The notes under the pieces are model-generated. The model did not search any database. It was given only the letters and a program-made list of their open reading frames with translations, and was not told where the DNA came from. A stretch of 64,000 nucleotides of DNA from Paracraurococcus sp042666655. GTDB lineage: Bacteria > Pseudomonadota > Alphaproteobacteria > Acetobacterales > Acetobacteraceae. Positions within the stretch are counted from its first letter, which is position 1, and every line of letters starts with the position of its first letter. A program made the translations under genes and the position numbers. This document shows, one piece after another, positions 33,577-42,007 of the stretch. Location of the stretch: positions 496,001 through 560,000 of the forward strand of contig NZ_JBHTDE010000001.1 in assembly GCF_042666655.1 (NCBI RefSeq), written 5' to 3'.

Positions 33577-33660
33577 TCCCGGCGCGAGATCGTGGACACC
33601 CGCGCCCCAGGCGCAAGATCTGGACACCCGCGCCCCAGGCGCGAGGCGATGGAAGCCCGC
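33577..33660. repeat. Three imperfect tandem repeats of about 28 bp
   Basis: Units begin near 33580, 33609 and 33637, each running GGCGCGAGATC or GGCGCAAGATC, TGGACACCCGCGCCCCA. The second and third units are more degenerate (TGGAAGCCCGCGCCC). The final unit, with GACGCGGGCGGG, can form a hairpin just after the phasin stop on the minus strand and may act as its terminator. Confidence 0.6.
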
Positions 33661-33687
33661 GCCCGAAGACGCGGGCGGGCAGGGCGA

Positions 33688-34116
33688 TCAGCCCTTCTTG
33701 ACGACCAGGGACTTCACCTCGTCCATCGCCTCGGTGAAGCGCTTGTTGAGCAGGCCGAGCGCTTCCTGGTTCGACTTCTGGATCAGGTCGGCCACCTCCT
33801 TCATGTTGGCGACCGCCTTCTCGTAGGCGCCCTTCATCATCTCGGCCTGGCGGGTGGCCTTGGCCTGCGGGCTCTCCTGGCCGGAGAGCGCCTTCATCGC
33901 CTCGGTCATCTCGGTCATGGAGGACTGCAGGATCTCCATGTGGCGGCGGGCGACGGCCTGGGCGCCTTCGAGCGCGACGCGGTTGGCGGCCGAGAGCGCT
34001 TCCAGGTTGCGGCGCTGGGCGGAGGCCAGGGCCTCCACGTCCGGCATCCCGGGCATCCGGAACTCGGACAGCATCTTCATCAGATCGGTCTCAGGCTTGC
34101 TGCTGTTGTCAGACAT
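33688..34116 (-). CDS. Phasin family protein
   Basis: A 142-residue helical phasin, a protein that coats polyhydroxyalkanoate granules. The central part DVEALASAQRRNLEALSAANRVALEGAQAVARRHMEILQSSM is the phasin signature (cited by its ends), followed by long amphipathic helices and ending in SLVVKKG. The start at 34116 has GGAGGA upstream. No polyhydroxyalkanoate synthase genes lie nearby, so the granule connection comes from family knowledge. It stands alone on the minus strand. Confidence 0.9.
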   Translation of the reverse strand: MSDNSSKPETDLMKMLSEFRMPGMPDVEALASAQRRNLEALSAANRVALEGAQAVARRHMEILQSSMTEMTEAMKALSGQESPQAKATRQAEMMKGAYEKAVANMKEVADLIQKSNQEALGLLNKRFTEAMDEVKSLVVKKG

Positions 34117-34199
34117 GTCGTCCTCCACCCTGTGATTGGCCGCCGCAGACTAGGGGGCTCGCCAAGTCCGGTCAAAGATTATGCTGCACCGCAGCAAAT

Positions 34200-34799
34200 T
34201 CAACCGTTGGACATGTCACCCGGATCGAGCCGAAGCGATCGCGCGACCTGCTCGGCGCGGTCCAGGGCGCGGTCCAGCGCCGCCATGGTCGCACCGAGAT
34301 CGACCGAATCGTCCTCGACCCAGGCGCGGACGGTGGCCAGCCAGACCGCGGTGGTGCCCTGCACCCGCAGCGCACCGAAGACGCCGGCGGGGTCGATCTC
34401 CGCCGCCCGCAGCAGCCGGCCCATCGACCGCGGCAGGCCGGCGAGCAGGCACAGCGCCAAGGCAGGTTCGGTGCGCAACTCCTCGAGCAGCCGGACCAGG
34501 CCGGCGCGGTGCGGCTGCATGGCGTCGATCCGCCGCATCAGCACGTCGAAGACGCGGTCGCGCGGGGTGCCGCCCTGGCCGGGGACGGTGCCGGCGGCGA
34601 CCGCGGCATCCATCGCCCGGCCGTGCAGGGCGAGCAGGTCGCGCGGCCCGTCCGGGCAGCGTGCGGCGATCTCCCCCCGCGGCAGGTGGCTGGCGGCGGC
34701 GAGGCGGCGGAGGGTGACGCCCTGGAAGCCATGCGCCGCGACCACCTGCCAGAAGCCGGCAAGCAGGCGGGTCTCGGTGTCGTCGATCGTGTCGCTCAT
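34200..34799 (-). CDS. TetR/COQ9-like protein
   Basis: A 199-residue protein with a TetR-like N-terminal helix-turn-helix (VVAAHGFQGVTLRRLAAASHLPRGEI) and a C-terminal region typical of alphaproteobacterial COQ9-like/TetR proteins: RVFDVLMRRIDAMQPHRAGLVRLLEELRTEPALAL, MGRLLRAAEID and ATMAALDRALDRAEQ. Annotated relatives are called either TetR regulators or COQ9 (ubiquinone biosynthesis) proteins. I cannot choose between them, but the strictly conserved DNA-contact residues are not obvious. It is downstream of proC on the same strand, with a 43-base gap. Confidence 0.7.
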   Translation of the reverse strand: MSDTIDDTETRLLAGFWQVVAAHGFQGVTLRRLAAASHLPRGEIAARCPDGPRDLLALHGRAMDAAVAAGTVPGQGGTPRDRVFDVLMRRIDAMQPHRAGLVRLLEELRTEPALALCLLAGLPRSMGRLLRAAEIDPAGVFGALRVQGTTAVWLATVRAWVEDDSVDLGATMAALDRALDRAEQVARSLRLDPGDMSNG

Positions 34800-34842
34800 G
34801 CTGTTCCAGGTTGGGGCGAGGGGGCGGTGCTGAAAGGGCCGG

Positions 34843-35658
34843 TCAGCCGCCGAGTTCGCGCGAGCGGTCGGTGGCGGCGGCGATCGCCTTGGACATCAAG
34901 GCCGGCCAGGCCTCCGGCTGCATCAGCACCGCCAGGGCGCGTTCCGTGGTGCCCTTCGGGCTGGTGACGTTCTTCCGCAGCTGCGCGCTGTCCTCCGGGC
35001 TGGCGGCGAGCAAAGCGCCGGACCCCGCGACGGTGGCGCGGGCCATGCGGCGGGCGAGGTCGGGCGGCAGGCCCTGCTCGATGGCGGCCGCCTCCATCAC
35101 CTCGGCCAGCAGGAAGACATAGGCCGGGCCGCCGCCGGAGACGGCGGTGACCGGGTCGATCATCGCCTCGTCCTCCACCCAGGCGACCTCGCCGACCGAG
35201 GCCAGCAGCGTATCGGCCAGGGCCTTCTGGCCGGCGGTGACGCCGGGGCCGGGGCAGGCCACCGTGAAGCCCTGGCGGACGGCGGCCGGGGTGTTCGGCA
35301 TGGCGCGGATGACGGCCGCGGCCGGGCCGAGCAGGGCGCGCATGCCGGCGACGTTGCGCCCGGCCATGATGGACACGAAGACGGTGTCCGGCCCGGCCAG
35401 ATGGGCGAAGGCCGGCAGGGTCGCCGCGGCCTCCTGCGGCTTGATCGCCAGCACCACGGCGGCGGGGCGGAAGCCGGCGGGGATCTCGGCCGGCGACGCC
35501 ACCACGGTGACGCGGCCGGCGAAGGCGGCGGCCGCCGCCGCATGGGGTTCCACCACCACGGCCTCGGCCAGGCCGCGTTCCAGCCAGCCGGCCAGCATGG
35601 CGCCGCCCATCTTGCCGCAGCCGACGAGGAGGAGGGGGGGGAGGGATGTCTCGGTCAT
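34843..35658 (-). CDS. proC: Pyrroline-5-carboxylate reductase
   Basis: Last step of proline synthesis, reducing 1-pyrroline-5-carboxylate with NADPH. At 271 residues it has the Rossmann start LLLVGCGKMGGAMLAGWLERG, the VLAIKPQ and RAMPNTPAAVRQG motifs, and the substrate-binding C-terminal helix bundle with VSGGGPAYVFLLAEVMEAA and NVTSPKGTTERAL. The start at 35658 gives the standard N-terminus; the frame runs up to 35718. In many alphaproteobacteria proC follows ybjN; here ilvD has come between them in the opposite orientation. Confidence 0.96.
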   Translation of the reverse strand: MTETSLPPLLLVGCGKMGGAMLAGWLERGLAEAVVVEPHAAAAAAFAGRVTVVASPAEIPAGFRPAAVVLAIKPQEAAATLPAFAHLAGPDTVFVSIMAGRNVAGMRALLGPAAAVIRAMPNTPAAVRQGFTVACPGPGVTAGQKALADTLLASVGEVAWVEDEAMIDPVTAVSGGGPAYVFLLAEVMEAAAIEQGLPPDLARRMARATVAGSGALLAASPEDSAQLRKNVTSPKGTTERALAVLMQPEAWPALMSKAIAAATDRSRELGG

Positions 35659-35782
35659 GCGGGGAGGGTCGCGCGGGGAGCGCGCGGGTGCAAGCGCGGG
35701 GGGAGGGCAGGCGCGCAAGCCAGGGCCGGTGGACGGCCGCCGAACGAGAGGCTAGCACGCGCCCCCGGAGGATCCCCGACCC

Positions 35783-37636
35783 ATGCCCACCTATCGCTCG
35801 CGCACCACCACCCATGGCCGCAACATGGCCGGCGCCCGCGGCCTCTGGCGCGCCACCGGCATGAAGGACGGGGATTTCGGCAAGCCGATCATCGCCATCG
35901 CCAATTCCTTCACCCAATTCGTCCCCGGCCATGTCCACCTGAAGGACCTCGGCCAGATGGTGGCCCGCGAGATCGAGGCCGCCGGCGGCGTGGCGAAGGA
36001 GTTCAACACCATCGCGGTCGACGACGGCATCGCCATGGGCCATGGCGGCATGCTGTACAGCCTGCCCTCGCGCGAGCTGATCGCCGACGCCGTCGAGTAC
36101 ATGGTCAACGCGCATTGCGCCGATGCGCTGGTCTGCATCTCCAACTGCGACAAGATCACGCCGGGCATGCTGATGGCCGCACTCCGGCTGAACATCCCCG
36201 TCGTCTTCGTCTCCGGCGGGCCGATGGAGGCCGGCAAGGTGGTGCACCGCGGGGTCAAGCGCGCGGTCGACCTGATCGACGCCATGATCGTCGCCGCCGA
36301 CCCGACGGTGACGGACGCCGAGGTCGCGGCGATCGAGCGCTCCGCCTGCCCGACCTGCGGGTCGTGTTCGGGGATGTTCACCGCCAATTCGATGAACTGC
36401 CTGACCGAGGCGCTGGGCCTGGCGCTGCCGGGCAACGGCACCATCGTCGCCACGCACGCCGACCGCCGCGAGCTGTTCCTGGAAGCCGGCCGGCTGATCG
36501 TGCGGCTGGCCAAGCGGCACTACGAGGAGGACGACTTTTCCGTCCTGCCGCGGGCGATCGCCACCCGCGCCGCCTTCGAGAATGCGATGACCCTCGACAT
36601 CGCCATGGGGGGGTCCACCAACACGGTGCTGCATCTGCTGGCGGCGGCGCATGAGGCCGAGGTCGACTTCACCATGGCCGATATCGACCGGCTGTCCCGC
36701 CGGGTGCCGGTGCTCTGCAAGGTGGCGCCCTCGGTCGCCAACGTGCATGTCGAGGACGTCCACCGCGCCGGCGGCATCATGGGGATCCTGGGCGAGCTGG
36801 ACCGCGCCGGGCTGATCGACACCGGCCTGCCCTCCATCCATGCGGCGTCGCTGGCCGAGGCGCTGGCGCATTGGGACATCACGCGGACCAGGGACGCCGC
36901 GGTGCAGCGCTTCTTCTGCGCCGCCCCGGGCGGCATCCCGACCACCGAGGCCTTCAGCCAGGCCGAGCGCTGGGATGCGCCGGACGCCGACCGCGAGCGC
37001 GGCGTGATCCGCGGCGCGGCGCATGCCTTCTCGAAGGACGGCGGGCTGGCGGTGCTCTACGGCAACCTGGCCGAGGAGGGCTGCATCGTGAAGACGGCGG
37101 GGGTGGATGCCTCCATCCTGGCCTTCTCCGGCCCGGCCCGGGTGTTTGAGAGCCAGGACGATTCGGTCGAGGCCATCCTGGGCAAGAAGGTGCAGCCCGG
37201 CGACGTGGTGCTGGTGCGCTACGAGGGGCCGAAGGGCGGGCCGGGGATGCAGGAGATGCTGTATCCCACCAGCTACCTGAAGTCGGTCGGGCTGGGGAAG
37301 GCCTGCGCCCTGGTGACGGATGGGCGGTTCTCCGGTGGGTCCTCGGGGCTTTCGATCGGCCATCTCTCGCCGGAAGCGGCCGAGGGCGGGCTGGTCGGGC
37401 TGGTCGAGGACGGTGACCGGATCGAGATCGACATCCCCAACCGGACGATTCGCCTGGCGGTGGACGATGCGGTCCTGGCGCAGCGCCGGGTAGCGATGGA
37501 GGCGCGCGGCGCCGAGGCCTGGCAGCCGCTGGGCCGCAACCGCGTGGTGACGACGGCGCTGCAGGCCTATGCGGCGCTGACCACCAGCGCCGCGCGCGGC
37601 GCGGTGCGGGACGTGGGGCAGGTGCGGCGGCGGTAA
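35783..37636 (+). CDS. ilvD: Dihydroxy-acid dehydratase
   Basis: Third step of isoleucine/valine synthesis, dehydrating dihydroxy acids to 2-oxo acids, with an iron-sulfur cluster. The 617-residue protein (E. coli form is 616) has Cys 122 in ISNCDKITPGM and the cluster region CPTCGSCSGMFTANS with Cys 189, 192 and 195. It also has the Mg/lysine GGSTNTVLHLLA region and a C-terminal SGGSSGLSIGHLSPEAAEGG. It is alone on the plus strand between minus-strand genes and ends in a perfect inverted repeat. Confidence 0.97.
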   Translation: MPTYRSRTTTHGRNMAGARGLWRATGMKDGDFGKPIIAIANSFTQFVPGHVHLKDLGQMVAREIEAAGGVAKEFNTIAVDDGIAMGHGGMLYSLPSRELIADAVEYMVNAHCADALVCISNCDKITPGMLMAALRLNIPVVFVSGGPMEAGKVVHRGVKRAVDLIDAMIVAADPTVTDAEVAAIERSACPTCGSCSGMFTANSMNCLTEALGLALPGNGTIVATHADRRELFLEAGRLIVRLAKRHYEEDDFSVLPRAIATRAAFENAMTLDIAMGGSTNTVLHLLAAAHEAEVDFTMADIDRLSRRVPVLCKVAPSVANVHVEDVHRAGGIMGILGELDRAGLIDTGLPSIHAASLAEALAHWDITRTRDAAVQRFFCAAPGGIPTTEAFSQAERWDAPDADRERGVIRGAAHAFSKDGGLAVLYGNLAEEGCIVKTAGVDASILAFSGPARVFESQDDSVEAILGKKVQPGDVVLVRYEGPKGGPGMQEMLYPTSYLKSVGLGKACALVTDGRFSGGSSGLSIGHLSPEAAEGGLVGLVEDGDRIEIDIPNRTIRLAVDDAVLAQRRVAMEARGAEAWQPLGRNRVVTTALQAYAALTTSAARGAVRDVGQVRRR

Positions 37637-37639
37637 GGA

Positions 37640-37669
37640 CTGCGCCGGGGCTGCTCGGCCCCGGCGCAG
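37640..37669. terminator. Bidirectional terminator between ilvD and a convergent small gene
   Basis: CTGCGCCGGGGC, loop TGCTCG, GCCCCGGCGCAG: a perfect 12-bp stem filling the 36-base gap between two convergent stop codons. No T-tract is present, as is common in very GC-rich genomes. Confidence 0.65.
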
Positions 37670-37672
37670 AGG

Positions 37673-37951
37673 TCATTCGCCGGCTGGCTTGCCGCGCCCA
37701 GGCAGCCGCGGCGCCACGCCCATCAGCGCCAGCCAGGGCGCCCAGGCGGCCTCGACCACCTGGATCCAGGCCAGCATCGGGTGGGACGCCTCCATCAGCC
37801 GGCCCCAGGCCTCGAAGCCGGCCGGGGCGGTGACGCTGACCACCACCTGCTCGGCCCCGGTCCCGCCGGCGGCCCTTCGGTGGCGGATCTCCACCTCCAG
37901 CCCGCCCGGCAGCCGCCCGATCGCACGCATGTCCTCGGGCGCGTCGGCCAT
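37673..37951 (-). CDS. Hypothetical protein, 92 residues
   Basis: Conserved function not recognised. The product starts MADAPEDMRAIGRLPGGLEVEIRHRR, continues with a beta-strand-like segment (EQVVVSVTAPAGFEAW), and has a Trp-rich hydrophobic helix (LAWIQVVEAAWAPWLALMGVA). It is most likely soluble, with one amphipathic or membrane-touching helix. It lies eight bases after ybjN on the same strand, with a GGGGGAGG upstream at a long distance from the ATG. A longer frame to 38062 overlaps ybjN and is unlikely. Confidence 0.5.
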   Translation of the reverse strand: MADAPEDMRAIGRLPGGLEVEIRHRRAAGGTGAEQVVVSVTAPAGFEAWGRLMEASHPMLAWIQVVEAAWAPWLALMGVAPRLPGRGKPAGE

Positions 37952-37959
37952 GGCGGGGC

Positions 37960-38463
37960 TTACGCCTCCCCCACGCAGTCCAGCATCGCCGCCTGCAGCG
38001 CATCGCCCGGCGCCTTGCCGCCCCACAGCACGAACTGGAAGGCGGGGAAGAAGCGCTCGCATTCGGTGATGGCGATGTCCACCATGTCCTCAAGCGATTC
38101 GGCCGAGGCGCTGGGCGCCCCGCGCAGCAGGACGGAATGGCGGAAGACCGGCACGCCGTCCTCCGACTCCAGGCCGAAATGGCCGATCCACAGCTTCTCG
38201 TTGGCGATGGCCAGCAGCTCGAAGAGCTTGGAGCGGGTCTCCGGCGGCACCTTCATGTCGAAGGCGCAGGAGAAGTGCATGGCGCTGATCTCCGGCGACC
38301 AGGAGAAGAACAGCCCGTAGTCGCACCACTTGCCCGGGGCCTCGGCCGCCATCTCGCCGTCGGAGCGGCGCTCGAAGGCCCATTCGTTGGAGGAGACGAT
38401 CTGCTCGAGCACGTCGAGGGGGTTGGTCGCACGCTCGCGCTCGCGGGCCTGAAGACCTGACAT
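37960..38463 (-). CDS. YbjN domain-containing protein
   Basis: A 167-residue protein of the YbjN family, whose fold resembles type III secretion chaperones. The motifs NPLDVLEQIVSSNEWAFERRSDGEMAAEAPGKWCDYGLFFSW (given by its ends) and AIANEKLWIGHFGLESEDGVPVFRHSVLL match the alphaproteobacterial members, which are usually found beside proC. Its function is not established; E. coli YbjN affects stress and motility, but that may not transfer. The ATG at 38463 begins MSGLQARERERATNPLD. Confidence 0.85.
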   Translation of the reverse strand: MSGLQARERERATNPLDVLEQIVSSNEWAFERRSDGEMAAEAPGKWCDYGLFFSWSPEISAMHFSCAFDMKVPPETRSKLFELLAIANEKLWIGHFGLESEDGVPVFRHSVLLRGAPSASAESLEDMVDIAITECERFFPAFQFVLWGGKAPGDALQAAMLDCVGEA

Positions 38464-38696
38464 CGCAGCACCTCCTCAGTCGGTGGAAAACCGGCGCGTC
38501 CGCGCTACCCATACCCCCATCCACCGAAATCTTGGGTGAATCGGGCAGCGCTGACCACCACCTGTAGACTACGCAGGTGCGAAACGCACCCGCAAGGGCG
38601 CCGGTTGCCGGCCCGGATCACAACGGGTTCCCGGCCGGTGACATATTGACGCGATGGGCAACCGACCGCGACCCGCCGCGGTCCGGCGGCCGGCCG

Positions 38697-39089
38697 TCAG
38701 ACCCCGTCGGGGCTTGCTTCGGTCTTCACGGTCGGGGCGACCTCGGGCGGCAGCATGGTGTCCGCCGCGGGCGAGGGCTCGATCGCCGCCGTCGTGGCGA
38801 AGCTCGCCGCCGGGGCCGGCGGGGCCATCGCCGCCAGCTTCGCCTCCAGCGCCGCGACCCGGGCCTCCAGCCCCTCCTGCGCCTCGCGCGCCCGGCGGGC
38901 GAGCTCCATCGCCGCGTCCAAGTCCTCCCGCTTCACCAGGTCTAGCCGCTGCACCATGGCATCGACCTGGCTGCGCATCGCCGCCTCGGCCTCGCCGCGC
39001 ACCCCGGCCAGGGCCGAGAAGGCACCGCCCGCCACGCCCGCCAGGTCGTCGAATAGCCCGCCGCGCTTGCGGCCGCCCGTCTCGCTCAT
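38697..39089 (-). CDS. ubiK: BMFP-domain accessory factor UbiK
   Basis: A 130-residue member of the YqiC/UbiK family, which assists the membrane-associated ubiquinone biosynthesis complex. The core is RSQVDAMVQRLDLVKREDLDAAMELARRAREAQEGLEARVAALEAKLA, a trimer-forming coiled coil (given by its ends), followed by an Ala/Pro-rich tail. The ATG at 39089 has GAGGAG six bases upstream. An in-frame ATG six bases earlier would place that site too close. In alphaproteobacteria it commonly precedes ybjN and proC. Confidence 0.85.
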   Translation of the reverse strand: MSETGGRKRGGLFDDLAGVAGGAFSALAGVRGEAEAAMRSQVDAMVQRLDLVKREDLDAAMELARRAREAQEGLEARVAALEAKLAAMAPPAPAASFATTAAIEPSPAADTMLPPEVAPTVKTEASPDGV

Positions 39090-39198
39090 CGCCATCTCCT
39101 CGTGCCGGACCTGCAAGGGCGTGCCCTTCCAGCCGGCGTGGTCGCGCCCTATACCCCGCGCCGTCGCGGCGCAACGCCGCCGGTTATGGGATTCCGCC

Positions 39199-40179
39199 AT
39201 GTATCTGGTCACCGGAGGGGCCGGTTTCATCGGCTCCAACCTCGTCGCCGCGCTCGCGGCGCGCGGGGCGGAGGTGATGGTGATCGATCGCCTCGGCAGC
39301 GACGACAAGTGGCGCAACCTGGCCAAGCACGCCATCGCCGGCCTGCTGCCGCCGGAGGCGCTGTGGGATTTCTGGGCCACCCGGCCGCCGGTCACCGCCG
39401 TGCTGCACCTGGGGGCGATCAGCGCGACGACCGAGACCGACGGCGACCTGGTCGCCGCGACCAACCTGACCCTGCCCCTGCGCCTGTGGTCGGCCTGCGC
39501 CGAGCGGCAGGTGCCGTTCATCTACGCGTCCTCGGCGGCCACCTATGGCGACGGCGCCCAGGGCTTCGAGGACGATGCCAGCCCCGCCGCGCTGGCCGCG
39601 TTGCGGCCGCTCAACCTCTATGGCTGGTCGAAGCTGGCCTTCGACCGCCGCGTGGCGCAGATGCTGGCGCGCGGCGCGCCGCGGCCGCCGCAATGGGCGG
39701 GCCTGCGCTTCTTCAACGTCTATGGCCCGAACGAGCAGCACAAGGGCCGCATGGCCAGCGTGCTGCTGCACAAGTGGCGCCAGGTCATGGCCGGCGAGGC
39801 GGCGACGCTGTTCCGCTCCGACCGCGACGGCATCGCCGACGGCCACCAGCAGCGCGACTTCGTCCATGTGGACGACTGCGTCGCGGTGATGCTCTGGCTG
39901 CTGGACAACCCTGAGGCCTCCGGCCTCTTCAACGTCGGCTCCGGCCGTGCCCGGACCTTCCTCGACCTGGTGCGCGCGATGTTCGCCGCCATGGGCCGCG
40001 ACCCCGATATCCGCTTCATCGACATGCCCGCCGACCTGCGCGGCAAGTACCAGTACTTCACCGAGGCGCCGCTGGACCGGCTGCGCGCCGCCGGCTTCAA
40101 CGCCCAGTCGACGCCGCTGGAGGACGGGGTGCGCCGCACCGTGCAGGACTTCCTGGGCGCAGAGGATCCCTATCGCTGA
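39199..40179 (+). CDS. hldD: ADP-L-glycero-D-manno-heptose 6-epimerase
   Basis: Final step in making the activated heptose used in the lipopolysaccharide inner core: epimerises ADP-D-glycero-heptose to the L-glycero form. The 326-residue extended-SDR protein has the NAD(P) motif GGAGFIGSN at residues 6-14. The catalytic Tyr 141 and Lys 145 are in LYGWSKLAFD. FFNVYGPNEQHKGRMASV and FRSDRDGIADGHQQRDFVHVDD are closely diagnostic of HldD. Its stop overlaps the lgt start (TGATG), suggesting co-translation. Confidence 0.93.
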   Translation: MYLVTGGAGFIGSNLVAALAARGAEVMVIDRLGSDDKWRNLAKHAIAGLLPPEALWDFWATRPPVTAVLHLGAISATTETDGDLVAATNLTLPLRLWSACAERQVPFIYASSAATYGDGAQGFEDDASPAALAALRPLNLYGWSKLAFDRRVAQMLARGAPRPPQWAGLRFFNVYGPNEQHKGRMASVLLHKWRQVMAGEAATLFRSDRDGIADGHQQRDFVHVDDCVAVMLWLLDNPEASGLFNVGSGRARTFLDLVRAMFAAMGRDPDIRFIDMPADLRGKYQYFTEAPLDRLRAAGFNAQSTPLEDGVRRTVQDFLGAEDPYR

Positions 40180-40988
40180 TGCTCCTCGCCATTCCCTTCC
40201 CGGTCATCGACCCGGTCCTGGTGCAGGTCGGGCCGTTTGCCATCCGCTGGTATGCGCTGGCCTACATCGCCGGCATCGTCGCCGGCTGGATGCTGGCGCG
40301 GCGGCTGGTGGCGCTGGCGCCGGTGGTGGCGACGCGGCAGCAGGTGGACGACTTCGTCACCTGGGCGACGCTCGGCATCATCATCGGCGGGCGGCTGGGC
40401 TACGTGCTGTTCTACCGGGCCGACCATTACCTGTTCCACCCGCTCGAGATCCTGATGGTCTGGCAGGGCGGGATGTCCTTCCATGGCGGCGCGCTCGGCG
40501 TCATCGCCGCCCTCGTGCTGTTCTGCCGGCAGCAGCGGATCGACCTGCTGGGCTTCGGCGACCGGATCACGGCGGTGATCCCGATCGGCCTCTGCCTCGG
40601 GCGGCTGGCCAATTTCATCAACGGCGAGCTCTGGGGCCGGGTGACGGACGCGCCCTGGGGCATGGTCTTCCCGACCGGCGGGCCGGAGCCGCGGCATCCC
40701 AGCCAGCTCTACCAGGCCGGGCTGGAAGGCGTGGCGCTGCTGGTCCTGCTGCAGGTGCTGGTGCACATCCCGTCCATCCGCGAACGCCGCGGCTTCGTCG
40801 CCGGCGCCTTCCTGGCCGGCTACGGCGTGGCGCGGTCGGTCGGCGAGATCTTCCGCCAGCCGGATGCCTTCCTCGGCTTCCTCTTCGCCGGGGCCACCAT
40901 GGGGCAACTGCTCTCGGTGCCGATGATCCTGGCCGGCGCCTGGCTGATGCTGCGGGCCCGGCCGGCGCCGCGCGCGGCGGCGGCCTGA
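40179..40988 (+). CDS. lgt: Phosphatidylglycerol--prolipoprotein diacylglyceryl transferase
   Basis: Inner-membrane enzyme of 269 residues that attaches diacylglycerol to the lipobox cysteine of prolipoproteins, the first step of lipoprotein maturation. Seven or so hydrophobic segments are visible. Signature motifs are FAIRWYALAYIAGIVAGW, MSFHGGALGVIAA and the LGRLANFINGELWGR Lgt signature. Several lipoproteins in this window (for example 8575 and 42927) would be substrates. It is followed within two bases by midA. Confidence 0.96.
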   Translation: MLLAIPFPVIDPVLVQVGPFAIRWYALAYIAGIVAGWMLARRLVALAPVVATRQQVDDFVTWATLGIIIGGRLGYVLFYRADHYLFHPLEILMVWQGGMSFHGGALGVIAALVLFCRQQRIDLLGFGDRITAVIPIGLCLGRLANFINGELWGRVTDAPWGMVFPTGGPEPRHPSQLYQAGLEGVALLVLLQVLVHIPSIRERRGFVAGAFLAGYGVARSVGEIFRQPDAFLGFLFAGATMGQLLSVPMILAGAWLMLRARPAPRAAAA

Positions 40989-40990
40989 GC

Positions 40991-42007
40991 ATGCCCGGAC
41001 CGGAGCGGCTCGACCGCTTCATGGCCCGCGCCGTCGCCGCCTACTACGCGGGCCGCGACCCCTTCGGGCGGTGCGGCGACTTCACCACGGCGCCCGAGAT
41101 CTCCCAGGCCTTCGGCGAATGCCTCGGCCTCTGGGCCGCGGTGACCTGGCAGCTCATGGGCGCGCCCGCCCGGGTGATCCTGGCCGAGCTCGGCCCCGGC
41201 CGCGGCACGCTGATGGCCGACGCGCTGCGGGCGGCGGAGATGGTCCCGGCTTTCCGCGCCGCGCTGCAGGTCCACCTGGTCGAGACCTCCCCCGGCCTGC
41301 GTGCCGCGCAGCAGCAACGGCTGGGCCTGGCGGTGGCGGGCTGGCACGACGACGCGGCGGGCCTGCCGGACGGCCCCGCGATCATCCTCGCCAACGAGTT
41401 CTTCGACGCCCTGCCGATCCGCCAGTTCCTCCGCCGCGACGGCGCCTGGCTCGAACGCCACGTGGCGGATGGCCGCTTCCTCGACCTGCCCGCCGAGGTT
41501 CCGCCGCCGCTGCCCGCCGAGGCCCCCGAAGGTGCCGTCGCCGAGCATGCCGAGGCCGGCATGGCGGTCGCCGCCGGCCTCGCCGCCCGCTGCCGCGATC
41601 AGGGCGGCGCGCTGCTCGCGCTCGACTACGGCCCGGCCGCCTTCGGCTTCGGCGACAGCCTGCAGGCGATGACGCGGCACGGGACCGCCGACCCGCTGGC
41701 CGAGCCCGGCACGGTCGATGTCACCGCCCATGTCCCCTTTGCCGCCCTGGCGGACGCCGGCCGCGCCGCCGGCGCCGCCGCGCATGGCCCGCTGCCGATG
41801 GGGCTTTTCCTCCAGCGCCTGGGCCTGTCTGCCCGCGCCGCCATCCTCGCCCGCGGCGCCATGGCGGCAGGCCGGCGGGACCAGGCCAGCCTGGCGCTGT
41901 CGGGCGCCGAGCGGCTGACCGCGCCGGAAGGGATGGGCCGCCTGTTCAAGGCGCTCTGCCTGTGCCATCCCGGCCTCCCCACCCCTCCGGGCTTCGAGAC
42001 AGCATGA
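40991..42007 (+). CDS. MidA/NDUFAF7-type SAM-dependent methyltransferase
   Basis: A 338-residue class I methyltransferase of the MidA family, related to human NDUFAF7, which methylates an arginine of a complex I subunit. Visible features are YYAGRDPFGRCGDFTTAPEISQAFGECLGLW (short motif described by ends) and the SAM-binding VILAELGPGRGTLMADALRA, then VHLVETSPGLRAAQQ and IILANEFFDALPIRQF. The bacterial target is unproven. It lies between lgt and pgeF, and overlaps pgeF by four bases. Confidence 0.93.
   Translation: MPGPERLDRFMARAVAAYYAGRDPFGRCGDFTTAPEISQAFGECLGLWAAVTWQLMGAPARVILAELGPGRGTLMADALRAAEMVPAFRAALQVHLVETSPGLRAAQQQRLGLAVAGWHDDAAGLPDGPAIILANEFFDALPIRQFLRRDGAWLERHVADGRFLDLPAEVPPPLPAEAPEGAVAEHAEAGMAVAAGLAARCRDQGGALLALDYGPAAFGFGDSLQAMTRHGTADPLAEPGTVDVTAHVPFAALADAGRAAGAAAHGPLPMGLFLQRLGLSARAAILARGAMAAGRRDQASLALSGAERLTAPEGMGRLFKALCLCHPGLPTPPGFETA

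Noticed and set aside
38464..38696. A tRNA or small RNA between ybjN and ubiK
   Set aside because: There is a short CACCTG/CAGGTG hairpin, but no cloverleaf, anticodon arm or T-rich end.
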